64,000 nucleotides of DNA from Dipteris shenzhenensis (taxonomy: Eukaryota > Polypodiophyta > Polypodiopsida > Gleicheniales). Each line of letters opens with the position of its first letter. The first letter of the stretch is position 1. The stretch lies in the NCBI GenBank assembly GCA_047967505.1, contig CM106540.1; one strand, given 5' to 3'. Below are positions 49,001 to 58,688 of the stretch, piece after piece. The position numbers and the translations under genes were made by a program. The notes beneath the pieces were generated by a model. It was not told where the DNA came from. It ran no database searches and was given only the letters and a program-made list of their open reading frames with translations.

Positions 49001-49806
49001 ATTGGTTGGGCACAATGGGACAGTGGTCCAGCAGGGTTCTTTGGCCGTTGGAGCAGACTACCTATGGAGACAAAAACGAGGCTTGACGCCCTAGCGCATC
49101 TACGAGGGGCAGGGCAGCGGATGGGCGAGATTGACTTAGCCATTCCTGAGTCCTGGTGGGAAGGACTTCATGTTTGGAGAGAGCAGATGGTTGGGGCAGT
49201 TTTCTCGTATTGGTGTTCCCTTGAGGATGTTGATGCAGCACGGCAGCACGCACCCCGGCTTCTTCTGTGTAGGACCTGGAGGCCTACTTCAGCCACTCAC
49301 TGAGAGGGACCCTGAGATGGATGGGAGTCTCGATGGGATACATTGGCAGATGATCAGAGTGGTAAGACGTTTGGGGAAGGAGTGGCACATTGACCCTCCC
49401 AGTATCTCAGAGCAGGATGCCTCTAGATGGCGCCTTTGGTTGTGGGAGGGTAGACCCGTGAGGGACGTCCAGTGGGATCCGGGATAGTGGTTTTGGCCCT
49501 CCAGGGGCGGCCTAGCTGAGTAGGTGGATGAGGTGCCCTTCTTTTCCTACACCACATGGATTGGTAGGAGGCTTCAGATGGACCCAAAGAGTGCCTCGAG
49601 ATGTGCGCTCCAGGTTCTGGATGCGGTTGTGGTCTAGCTTGCGGCCGAGGAAGACCCCATACTTCTTTTGGTTGGCCGCCCACGGAGGCTTGCCCATTGG
49701 ACCGTGGTTGGAGCAGATGCGAGTGGAGGGGCAGTGCCATTGTTGCTCCGATGGTGTCCTGGAGACTATCCCGCATTGCCTATGGAGCTACCCAAACCTT
49801 ACTCTG
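46048..49806 (+). pseudogene. LINE ORF2: endonuclease, reverse transcriptase, zf-RVT
   Basis: The ATG at 46048 begins MSWIIVSWNEHGLHDRARSQ and DILMIQEHM, the start of an AP-type endonuclease (Asn and Glu of the active site present). NVYAPACRQ, VGGDFNNLEF and RLDRFYVGDW follow. The usual S-D-H near the end reads SYH. RT begins about 47222 (WIYLLPKGGDRSNIRQWRPI, LDFEKAYDRV, HSVRQGCPLAPFLF, catalytic FADDTALYVEG). The C-terminal part includes AKLSLVGHALVANEVLLATA and a zf-RVT region near 49600-49800 (RFWMRLWSSL, FFWLAAHGGLPIG). Stops at 46315 and 46327 and multiple frameshifts make it inactive. Confidence 0.88.
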
Positions 49807-50655
49807 TTTGTTGGTTCAAATCCCAGACTGTTGTGCTGCGTAGACACCTCGCCTGTACAACCGTACCTGCATCAGCTTGTCTGGACAACCGCACAACTTT
49901 GCGCTGCCGTACAACTTACATTTTACCGTACGATGCGCCTGTGGTGCCACTCATCTGCCGCACGTCGTCAATGTAAGTACCTACGTCAACGTACAAGTGC
50001 CATCGTATGTACCTGAAATCGTCCATACAATTCCCATGTCACAATCGCCCTGCAGTCCGTACAGTCTGTGTTAGACACCTGCGCAAACACAATTTGGGAC
50101 ATTTTGTATAAACTGACAGACATTACACGAAGATTGCACAGATTTTGCATTTTTTGCCCTTCTAGAAATTGGGGCTTTTGCATTTGGGCTACAAATTTGT
50201 AGGAGACAAGAAATTGCGGGCTGGCGCATTTACCTTGAGTAGAAGTCCCCTCTGAAATTGGGGCTTTTGGGTCTATTGCAGGCAGATTGCAGGATATTAT
50301 CAGATTTGCAGGTTATTTTGCCACATTTGCTCAAATAGTAGTGACATTTACATACTTTGATCTGAAATTGACAGTTTTTAGTGAAATTGACAAGAAATTG
50401 CAGGACATTGCAGGACATTTGGTCACATTTGCAAAGTTGCAGCTTAATTTGGGGCTTTTCCACATTTGCCCTCTTTTTGGCCATTTTGCCCTTTGAAATT
50501 GTGGGGCTTTTGCCTTAGCTTCTATTTGCAGTGATCTTCCTTTGATTCAACTCAGATTTGCATTGGGCGAATTTGCAGGACAACTTCTTTGCAATTGAAA
50601 GCTTGAGGGTATTTTTGCATCACTTGGTCAGTGCACTTTTACTTTGCTATTTACA
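49807..50655 (+). other. Probable leader/LTR remnant before a copia gag
   Basis: Contains four copies of an AAATTGGGGCTTTT-like word (near 50166, 50256, 50447 and 50497) and GTAC-rich words at 49850-50060. No PBS was found. It lies upstream of a copia gag in the right orientation. Confidence 0.35.
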
Positions 50656-50925
50656 ATGGCTGGCAACAATGGTGATTTATTTGGCGTTCTCCGTGAAGAT
50701 GATAAGTTGGATGGCACCAACTATCCTATGTGGTCCTACCTTATGAAGCATATTCTAGTTGCAAGAAACTTTTAGAATATTGTTTCAGGTATTGATTTGA
50801 GGCCAGCCAATGTTCAAGTGGCTGCCCCTACTGCTGGTGGGCGGAATCCTCCTGATTCTTCTTCCTCTAGTACTCCTGTCGCTACTCCTACTCTGGAGCA
50901 AATCAGATGGGACCAGCACTTTATC
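50656..50925 (+). pseudogene. Ty1/copia gag N-terminal fragment (plus strand)
   Basis: The ATG at 50656 reads MAGNNGDLFGVLREDDKLDG, TNYPMWSYLMKHILVARNF, a TAG stop, then NIVSGIDLRPANVQ and a Ser/Pro-rich stretch ending at LEQIRWDQ. It is the same family as the minus-strand capsid at 36716-38060 (FW-IVS--GLRPS). It ends where an oppositely oriented capsid fragment begins. Confidence 0.85.
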
Positions 50926-51463
50926 AATAGGCACCACTTCATCAGATGTCGATGTCGATGCCTTATGCTCTCTTTCTTTTTCAAGAAGAGAGGATACACA
51001 TTTCTCAATCTCTGGATCTGGGAGATTCTTCAAAGTGGTTGTCAGTGTATTGTACTCTGCGAGCATGCTTTGAAGGAGGATTGCAAATACACATTTTTGC
51101 ATTTATGCCTTCTAGTTGGGTCATAATGCTTTTGATTTTGTTGACAAATTGTGCCATCAACTCATTGAAGCTCATGTGCAAACCATAGAATTCAATCTTA
51201 AGATGAATTTCTTGGTTTTTTCAACTCATCCCATGGATCTTTGGCATGATCCTTGGAGTCTATATGATGAATTATGTTTGGACCCAAGTGCAAATAAATG
51301 AGTGATAATGCTGCTTCGTCTTTTTCCTTCCAGGCGTCATTTTGTGCAGTGGGTATGTCTTCATTTATGGTCTTCCAAAGCTTTTGATACATCAAGAGAT
51401 ATGTGTAGACCAAGTATGAAATCCTTCCCCAGTGAACTTCTCAACAGTTGGGGTGCTCGCCAT
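50926..51463 (-). pseudogene. Ty1/copia gag fragment of another family (minus strand)
   Basis: The minus-strand ATG near 51463 reads MASTPTVEKFTGEGFHTWST. It continues through frame changes with KEKDEAALSLIYLHLGPNII, DPWDELKK, GLHMSFNELMAQFVNKIKS and EYNTLTTTLKNLPDPEIEK, and stops being recognisable near 50926 at SLLEKEREHKASTSTSDE. Several stops and frameshifts are present. Together with 50656-50925 it makes a head-to-head pair of unlike capsid fragments. Confidence 0.85.
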
Positions 51464-52342
51464 TGCAAAGGTCTTACCAGTTGAAGAAACTTTAATTGCA
51501 TACAATGATTCTGACTTAATAGGCGCGTAGAGCTCCAAAAGGCGATCACTTTTCCTTTTTAGAGTGTGTGCAAATTCTTCCTGGATTGGAAGTTACGGCT
51601 TGTCGAAGTTTTATGAAGAAGAGGTGGCCTTTGATGATGTGGCACAGGAATTCACATGCTGCATGGAAAGTGTGCTGGTGAAGGGACTGTGTGCTTAGTT
51701 GGCTGAGGTGGTATAGTTAACTAACCACATAACTTAACCATGTCTATTGTATTCCTTTTTTAAGTTGGAAATGACAACCTCTTACTATTTTTGGAATATT
51801 GGAATTCCAAAATTGACTAATGACCTTTAATTATCTTTGAAATAAGAGTATTTCAAGATTTGATTAATGCTAATCTATATAGGGTGATATGGATAACAAC
51901 TGTACGCTGGCATTGAAGCTTGTCTTCTGCAACATGAATGAGATGTTCTAAATTTCTTGTATTGTGATGATGCCAACTGAGTCGACATACCTCTCCATCG
52001 GATTTGCATTATGAGATCTTTGGCGTGATTTGATGGACTCTCGATATAGTGTCGGCAACTTCGAGTAGTACTCTATGGCGGATTATCTCTAACCATTGTA
52101 AAACAGGAATGAACTATTTGCTGGAGACTAGTCTTAATTCGTTTAATTCGTTTTATATTTTGTATAGTTTACTAATATGAATATGAGTATTTGAGTTGAC
52201 TACCACGTTGACACTCAGCTTGAAGAGGTTGAATAATAATGGATTACGCCCACTTGTTATTTGAGAAGGGCAATGGTATTTTATTGCATTTGGTTTACTT
52301 AAATATTGTAAATTAGTCTAGTAGTGTAGTAGGATAGATAGT
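51464..52342. other. Unassigned sequence between copia fragments
   Basis: No domain seen. It may include the leader or LTR of the minus-strand copia and unrelated AT-rich DNA. An (AC)6 tract lies at 52351-52362. Confidence 0.3.
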
Positions 52343-52880
52343 TTGCTAGGACACACACACACATGAGCCAGTAGATGCCTCGCATGCACATGCTGTCCAG
52401 GATGAGTGGGCATGGGCTGTCCATTGTTCTTTTGATCCTTCCAAAGTTGATGCATTCTTTTCTGCTAATGATGCTCAGTCTTGGTATTTTGATAGCGGTG
52501 CTTCCAAGCAAATAGTTGTTTCATTCCTTAGCTGATGCACCTCGAGGGGGGATTGTCACATGTGCCAATAATGCTTCTTATTCTGTAAAAGGAATTGGAG
52601 ATGTGCAGCTCACATCCATATCAGACCATCCTGTCACTTTGACCAATGTTCTTTTTGTGCCTGGAATTGAAGTCAACTTGATTTCAATTTCAGCAATTGC
52701 CACTTCAGGTTTCATAGTGTTTTTTGATGACTACAGATGCCTCGTATATGATCTTGGTGATGACAATGCCATAGTTCTCACTTGCACTTTGCAAAAGGGG
52801 CTTTATCACCTTGATTATCATTCAACTGCACTTTCTATTGAGGCATATACTATTTCAGATTCAGAGCTGGCTGAAACTCA
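52343..52880 (+). pseudogene. Ty1/copia gag end, protease and pre-integrase start (plus strand)
   Basis: Reads EPVDASHAHAVQDEWAWAVH, then AQSWYFDSGASKQIV with an intact D-S-G protease site, a frameshift near 52515, then GIVTCANNASYSVKGIGDVQ and TNVLFVPGIEVNLISISA, and ends near QKGLYHLDYHS. It is the same family as 36716-38060. It ends where the minus-strand LINE begins; the rest of the long frame to 53028 is not copia. Confidence 0.85.
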
Positions 52881-53049
52881 TCTTTGCCATGAGAAGGAAA
52901 GAAAGAAAGAAATTTTATTAGAGTCTTCGGGAGACCGATGGGTCTATGAGACTGAAAGAAAACCTGATACAAATCACAGTAAGGGTGGAGCTACTGAAAT
53001 GAGCATCATCACCCATGCTGAATCCTAAGTTTGATCATACATAATCAAA

Positions 53050-56010
53050 TCAAATACATCTGGATGTAACAATGAAAAGAAAAGGACTGGAGTGGAGCGG
53101 AATCCTCCGTATGTCATGTCGCCCTAGCTGGTGCATAGCCGGTGATGGGACGCTGGTGCCCGTCAAGGGGTGCTGTACGTCTCGGTCTCCTGGACTTACC
53201 GGAGGGGCATCTAAACTGTACTGAAAAGGAGGTAATCTATCGATGTGGAACCCTAGTCTCACAAACCATCTGTGAGTCCGTGCATACCAGCATCGCTCGT
53301 CTCCCTCTACTGCCAACCTCATGGAGGAATCGAGAGCCAAACATGGCAACCTCTGTCTCTCTGATGTGCAGTCCCCATATGATCTAACCCGGTGTAGATA
53401 TATAATGGTCTGAAAGGCTGCATCTAGCTGGAGTGGAGAAGCACCAAACTCGGCCTGAATGATGTAGGGCTGCCATACATACCGGCTGGTCGGACCAAGG
53501 AGTCGAAGAGAAGAGCCTTGGTCCGAGGGTCCTGGAAGTGGGAGTGGAAGCATTGTCTCTCTAGCCGAGCCAGTGAGGGGTATCCCCTGCTTAGTCTAGC
53601 CTGCATCACTGGTCTCATCGTGAAGATCGGGCTGGAGAAGATGACCCCTAAGTAAGTGTATGAGGATACGATCTCAACTGGTGACCCACCGAAAGTAAAA
53701 GTAAATTGCTGTTTGCTTGAGAGGTGTTAAAGATCATGACCATGGTCTTGCCAAGGTTGACCTCCAAATCATGGGATAAACAAAAAGCCTGCAGTGCATC
53801 CAGGTGTTGTTGGAGCCCCTCGGGTGTGGACGACAAGAGTGCCACGTCATCTGCATAAAGAAGAATTCTGATGATGCTCCTGGCAAGTGAGCAAGCGGTC
53901 CCTCCGAACGCCCCCATGAAAGTCTCAAGCTCATCGATGTAGAGGCCAAACAGGGTCGGTGATAAGGGACAACCCTGTTTGACTCCTATGGTACTCAAGA
54001 TCTCATCTGTCCAACCTGCGCCTGTCCGAACTCGGCCTGAGACTCTCTCATACAGTGCCATGACTGCCCAGATGATCTCCTGATCAAATCCCAGTGTCTG
54101 TAGGCGTGTGATGAGGCGAGCTCGAGGTACTGTGTCAAAGGCTTTGCGAAAATCCACAAAACAGCAATATACCCTCTCCTTCCGTGATTTGGCCTCCTCA
54201 ATGACACTCCTAAGTGTGAGTATGTGATCCATAGTCCCATGGTCTCGCCTGAGACCGGCCTTACCCTCTGCTCTAAGCCCTCTCATCTCTGCGAACAGGT
54301 TGACCGACGCATCCAATACAGCTGCATAGATCTTGGACATCACATGTCCAATCATGATAGTCTTGTAGCTACTCGGGTCCATGGGATCCCCTGCCTTGTG
54401 GATGGGGGTGATGGTGTTGAGTGTCCAGGTGCGGGGGAAGCCAAGGCAAACAGCGTCATTGAATAGCTTTGCTAGGATCGGGGCTAACGTGTTGATCCCA
54501 TATGCGATAAACTCAGTGCATAGCCCCTCGTGATCCTTAGCTCGGCCATTGTGCAGTTTCAATGTCGCGTCCTTGACTCCCCCTCTGGTGAACAACGTGC
54601 AAGTGGTGGGGCAACGTGTGTGTATGAGAATTGGAGTGGGCTGGTGTGGGACATCATAAAGATGGTGTGCATACGTGTGCCAGACTCTCGTGTCGGTGAG
54701 GGGTGATGGAGACCTATGCTCAAGGAATCTTCACAAAAAATCCTTAGAGTTGTTGCTGTATAAGATGTGCAGTAGCTCTCCCTCATTTCGACGAAGAAAT
54801 GCGTGCTTCTTCCGACGTACGAGACGTTGGTACTTGCGTACCGTGTCTGGTGTGTTCGGGAGGTGACATTTGGTTTCAAGTCGGAGCTGTCGGCGATAAG
54901 CCTTGCACTCCGCATCGTACCAATCGTTGCAGGGTACATAACCAAGAGGTGGTGGTCTAGTGGACCGTGTGGTGCGGGGAAAGATTTGGAGGGCAGCCTC
55001 ATGGAGTGTGCGACTAATCAGGGCAGCACGGTCCTCTATGAGTGGTATGTGATTGATGTAGGTTAGGAGTCTGTTTAGCTGTCCAGAGTAGGCCGGTGAG
55101 AGGTGTGATCAAAGTGTATGTCGTGGTAGGTGTCGTGCTTCCTATGTGGTGTGGCTAAGCGTGGGGTGGCGATAGTGAAGAAGAGGTATGTGTGATCAGC
55201 TCTTGGAGGGAGTGGTGCTACGGTGAAGTTGGTGATACATGAAGTGAAGGTAGGGGATCCCATGATGTAATCCACTACACTAGTGCCCTCCCCGTGTGGG
55301 AAGCAAGTAAATCCACCTGAGGAGGGCCATAGGTCAAGCCCGTTGTAGATGATGAGATCATGCATCTTGCCCAGATCAAGGAGTGCGTGTCCATATGGTG
55401 TAACAAGCCCGTGTCGGTTCGACGAGGTCCTGGTCATACCTGCTCCATCTAGGTCAATGTCTGGTAGCATGATAGAGTCGTCTCGGAAGCCCAGGAGTGG
55501 TGCGTGGCGCGTGCTTGTCCTGGCATTGAAGTCCCCAACAAGAACTTCCCCGTGGGCTGAAATGTCTGGGATATCCTGATGTAAGGGTGCATATGGCGAT
55601 GTCTCACCCTCCTCTCATGCCACTTTGGCGAAGTGGGATGTGTCTGGCGGGAAGTAGCATATTGCTATGAAAAGGTCACAGGTGTCTGTGCTTCGGATCC
55701 GGATCCACATGAATCGGGAGTGTGCGTCCTTCCTCTCAATGGAGATGGCTCCAGCGAGGGAAGACCTGTACAATACTGCGACTTCGCCTGATCCTCGGAC
55801 TCCTCCTGTATCCCTCGTCTCATCCCTGAAGGCTGACTCCCATGTGTAGCCACTGACTATCGGTAGTGGACGCTCTGGGCTCTGGTGTCTCTCCGTGTAA
55901 AAGACTATGTCTCGTCCTGTATAAGACTCCGAGAAGTTCCTTGGGTCTGACCATAAGGTACCATTATAGTTCCAAATGGTGCAATCTAGGGTCTCGGAAA
56001 CCTGAGTCTC
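53050..56010 (-). pseudogene. LINE ORF2: endonuclease and reverse transcriptase
   Basis: The minus strand from about 56010 gives the endonuclease (CTIWNYNGTLWSDP, GRDIVFYTERHQSPERPLP, VGDFNART, SVVDYIMGSP, PRADH). A linker follows (WYDAECKAYRRQLRLE, RRKKHAFLRRNEGELL), then RT at 54595-53648 with FVDFRKAFDTVPR, IGVKQGCPLSPTLFGLYIDE and the intact active box ILLYADDVALLS. The C-terminal part to 53050 is frameshifted. Stops occur near 55617 and in the linker (DFL-stop-RFL). The 316-codon RT frame is open, so decay is moderate. Confidence 0.88.
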
Positions 56011-56019
56011 ATAGGCCCG

Positions 56020-56816
56020 GTCCCCCTAAGGGGTACGGGTGGGAGCCCAACGGGTGTCGGTCAACAACCTATCATCTCGGACCACGGCCCATTTCCCCTC
56101 CTTGCGGGCAACATTCCGTTGCTGCAGAAGAACCCGTCGCTTCTCAATCTGTAGTGGTGTCAAATCCTCGTCCATGAAGAGGGTGGGATGCTCTCGTAGA
56201 GCGGCTCGGCGTTGGAGTGTCGCTAGTCGAGCATGTGAATCTCTGAAGCGAATGACTAGGGGCTGCTCTCGGTTGGGATCTCTCCCAACACGCCATGCTC
56301 CCTCTATGCGTCGGGGAACCCCATGGTAGTGGTCACAAAGGTGATCGTCGTCTCCATGGGCGTCGCAGTGGTGCTGGTGCTGTCTTGCGTGATCCCTCGT
56401 ATTTGGATGTTGAGGGCCTTCGAAGCCCTCTACTGCTGCTCCTGTATGGCGGCTGAAACGGTTGCCTTTGCGGGCTCCCGTTTCGCCACGTCCACCCATC
56501 TAGTCGTCTCTGCTATAGCCGACTGTATCGTGGCTATCTGTGCCTCCATCTCTGTGACTGGGGTCCCTCCAAGCGCTGCTCTGAGGGTCTCGAGCTCCTC
56601 TCGAAGCTGTGTGATGTCGTGCCTGAGTCCCTGGATAAGGGTGCCCTGCTCGTGTATAATGCGGGCGTGCTCTTGGGTGTATCGGGCGTGCTCCTGGGTG
56701 TAATGTGTTAGCTCTGCTTGACAGGCCCGGATGCTGTGTATTTGAGCCAATAGGGAGTCCCAAGCATCTGGTGGGGGACCTAGGATGTCTTGGTCCAGGT
56801 GGGAACTGGATCTCAA
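56020..56816 (-). pseudogene. LINE ORF1 with coiled coil and transposase_22-like domain
   Basis: The minus-strand frame from 56816 shows a heptad-rich coil (QIHSIRACQAELTHYTQEHA, LIQGLRHDITQLREELETLR), then AIAETTRWVDVAK, a stop, and ALNIQIRGITQ. After a frameshift near 56300 it continues EQPLVIRFRDSHARLATLQR, ALREHPTLFMDEDLTPLQIE and KRRVLLQQRN. This order (trimerising coil, RRM-like part, C-terminal domain) is that of vertebrate-type L1 ORF1 proteins, unlike the CCHC type in the first LINE. Confidence 0.65.
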
Positions 56817-56999
56817 TCCATGGGTAGGGTTTGCATGAAGAACTCTGCATTAACAAATTGCATACCAGCATACACGATCGAGATGTGTAGAGGGTGGAGC
56901 ATTGATTCCTCAACACCCCCTTCAATGTCCAATTGCTTGACTACAGCTTTGCTCTCATACCAAGTAGTCTCAACACGTACTCATGTGTCTCTTGTTTGC

Positions 57000-57870
57000 A
57001 TCCATTTTGGTTGGATGAAAGGTAAGACTGACGTCTTTGTGCTGGTCTTGTCTCTTCTAAAGTTGTTCTGAACCTCAATTTGCTTTGTGAAATTCCACGC
57101 ATTAACCATGGGTCTGGCTGGCTACCTTTCCTTGACGATATCTCAATTGGATACCCTTCTGCCCATCTGGCCTTTTGGTCTTTAACTTAACGACTTGGCA
57201 CCCTGTTGGTTAAAGAGCTTTCAAGCTGAGCACCATACAAATTGTGCTTCCATGTTTTCAAAGCATGAATAATGGCATATACTTCTTTCTTATGTGCCAA
57301 ATAGTTTAGTTGTACGAAATATAGCTTTTTACATCCAAAAAGCTACTAGTTATTTGCTTTGGATTAACATGGCTTCCTCCACTCTTTCTGTTTCAAGTAT
57401 GAAAGGTTCATTTGGATCTATACTGCCATCAACTGTTTGATAAAATGAAACTTCTTTCAGCCTCCTCAATTGAGCTAAAGGTAGTTCCCTTTTACTTAAG
57501 TTGATCCATCATAGGTACCTCAACTCTTGCATAATTCTTGAGAAATCACCTCTAAAGCCTGAGAGACTAAGCAATTTTCGCAACTCTTCTATAGTGGCCA
57601 GACTTGGCCATTTTAGAGTAACTTTAATTTCTTCTGGATCAGCTCTTGGCACCAACTCTATCCTATGATTTACGGATCAACAGGAAAATAATCAGCAAAT
57701 TCTTAGAAGTAAAATTGAACCTCCTCATACTTATTTTCAAACGGATGTAAAGAACTTTCATCAACATGAACAAAATCACAAAGAAATACTTGTGCATCAA
57801 ATGTTAGGTTCAGTAGTGGACTCCTATTTTGTCCATCAAGGGGCTTCATTGTAATATGTCAGTTCTTTTA
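57000..57870 (-). pseudogene. Ty3/gypsy RT start fused to RNase H (minus strand, decayed)
   Basis: From 57860 the minus strand reads FCDFVHVDESSLHPFENKYE, EFADYFPVD and NHRIELVPRADP, the usual lead-in to a gypsy RT. It then passes directly to EEIKVTLKWPSLATIEELRK and LLSLSGFRGDFSRI, which follows RT. The fingers and palm, including the YxDD box, are deleted. RNase H remnants follow with many stops (DPNEPFILETERVEEAMLIQ, ARWAEGYPIE, KGSQPDPW). Confidence 0.7.
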
Positions 57871-58261
57871 ATACTCATGTATTTTTGTAGTTATTTGGGA
57901 ATTTAATTTGAGCATACCAAGGGCAGCTCATTTATCCCATGTATGTACAAACAATGCTGGCCCTCTCACTTGAATGACATAAGAAGGGCTTCAGAGGTAC
58001 TTGGCAGGACATTTTATCATTGACAATTATCTTTGCTTGTACTTTCAAAGTATTCTCCCTCTCTCTTTGTGGTTGAACATACAAGAAGGAATAATAGCTA
58101 ATACTAGCTGGCCTTATGTGAGCTACCATTGGCCACATACCCTCTCACCAAGTAGGAGTGTCCTCTTTTACCTTCTCTCTATTTCTTGTGCTGTTCCAGT
58201 TAGTAGTAGTAGTTCTGTTTCATTTGGTATCAAAGTCCTTTTCTGGAAATTTACTGCATAA

Positions 58262-58420
58262 AAACTTGTCCATTGTCTCTGAAAATTGGAGCAATAAATG
58301 CTTGGACCATATATTAATATAGTGCAAAAATTGATCTCCAGAGGTTTCTGGAAAATTGCTGCATAATCCTTGTCCATGTCTCTGAAAATTGGAGCAATAA
58401 TGCTTGGACCATATGCTAAT
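58262..58420 (+). repeat. Tandem duplication, about 108-bp period
   Basis: Both copies hold TTGTCCAT-GTCTCTGAAAATT and GAGCAATAA-TGCTTGGACCA. Confidence 0.75.
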
Positions 58421-58473
58421 TTAGCGCAAATTAAACAGTTTTGACTGATTTAAGTTGCCCAATCTCCCACCTG

Positions 58474-58688
58474 TAAGTTATAAACGCTACAATTTGCATA
58501 TCTATTGATCAGTTTCCTATCAGCTTTTGTAAACAAGGTAGGACAGTTATAAATGCTACAATTTGCATATCTATTGATCAGTTTGCGATCAGCTTTTGTA
58601 AGCAAGGTGGGACAGTCATAAGCGCTACAATTTGCATATCTATTGATCAGTTTCCCATCAGCTTTTGTAAGCAAGGTGTCCCAGGCTT
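58474..58688 (+). repeat. Three-copy tandem repeat, 71-bp period
   Basis: Copies start near 58474, 58545 and 58616, each with GCTACAATTTGCATATC, TATTGATCAGTTT and ATCAGCTTTTGTAA-CAAGG. They differ at a few positions. They are head to tail without unique spacers. Confidence 0.9.

Larger units (their letters stand above)
43970..49806 (+). mobile_element. L1-type LINE, nearly full length
   Basis: Two ORFs in the order expected for plant L1 elements: ORF1 (DUF4283-like plus zinc knuckle) and ORF2 (endonuclease, RT, zf-RVT). Coding ends near 49806 and no clear poly-A tail was seen. The length shows that little 5' truncation occurred. It lies in the sense direction inside the host intron. Confidence 0.85.
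53020..56830 (-). mobile_element. Second LINE, different lineage, minus strand
   Basis: Two coding regions on the minus strand: ORF1 (coiled coil plus a transposase_22-like C-terminal domain) and ORF2 (endonuclease, RT). It lies antisense to the host gene inside its intron. The 3' border is near 53020; a (GAAA)n stretch at 52892-52915 and TTGATTTGATT words lie beyond it. No RNase H or zf-RVT region was found. Confidence 0.8.

Noticed and set aside
49813-49825. GGTTCAAATCC, a tRNA B-box match
   Set aside because: It lies at the end of LINE coding sequence; no A-box or cloverleaf can be drawn around it.
58474-58688. Three 71-bp repeats considered as a CRISPR-like array
   Set aside because: Repeats are directly adjacent without unique spacers, and the window is a plant nuclear genome.
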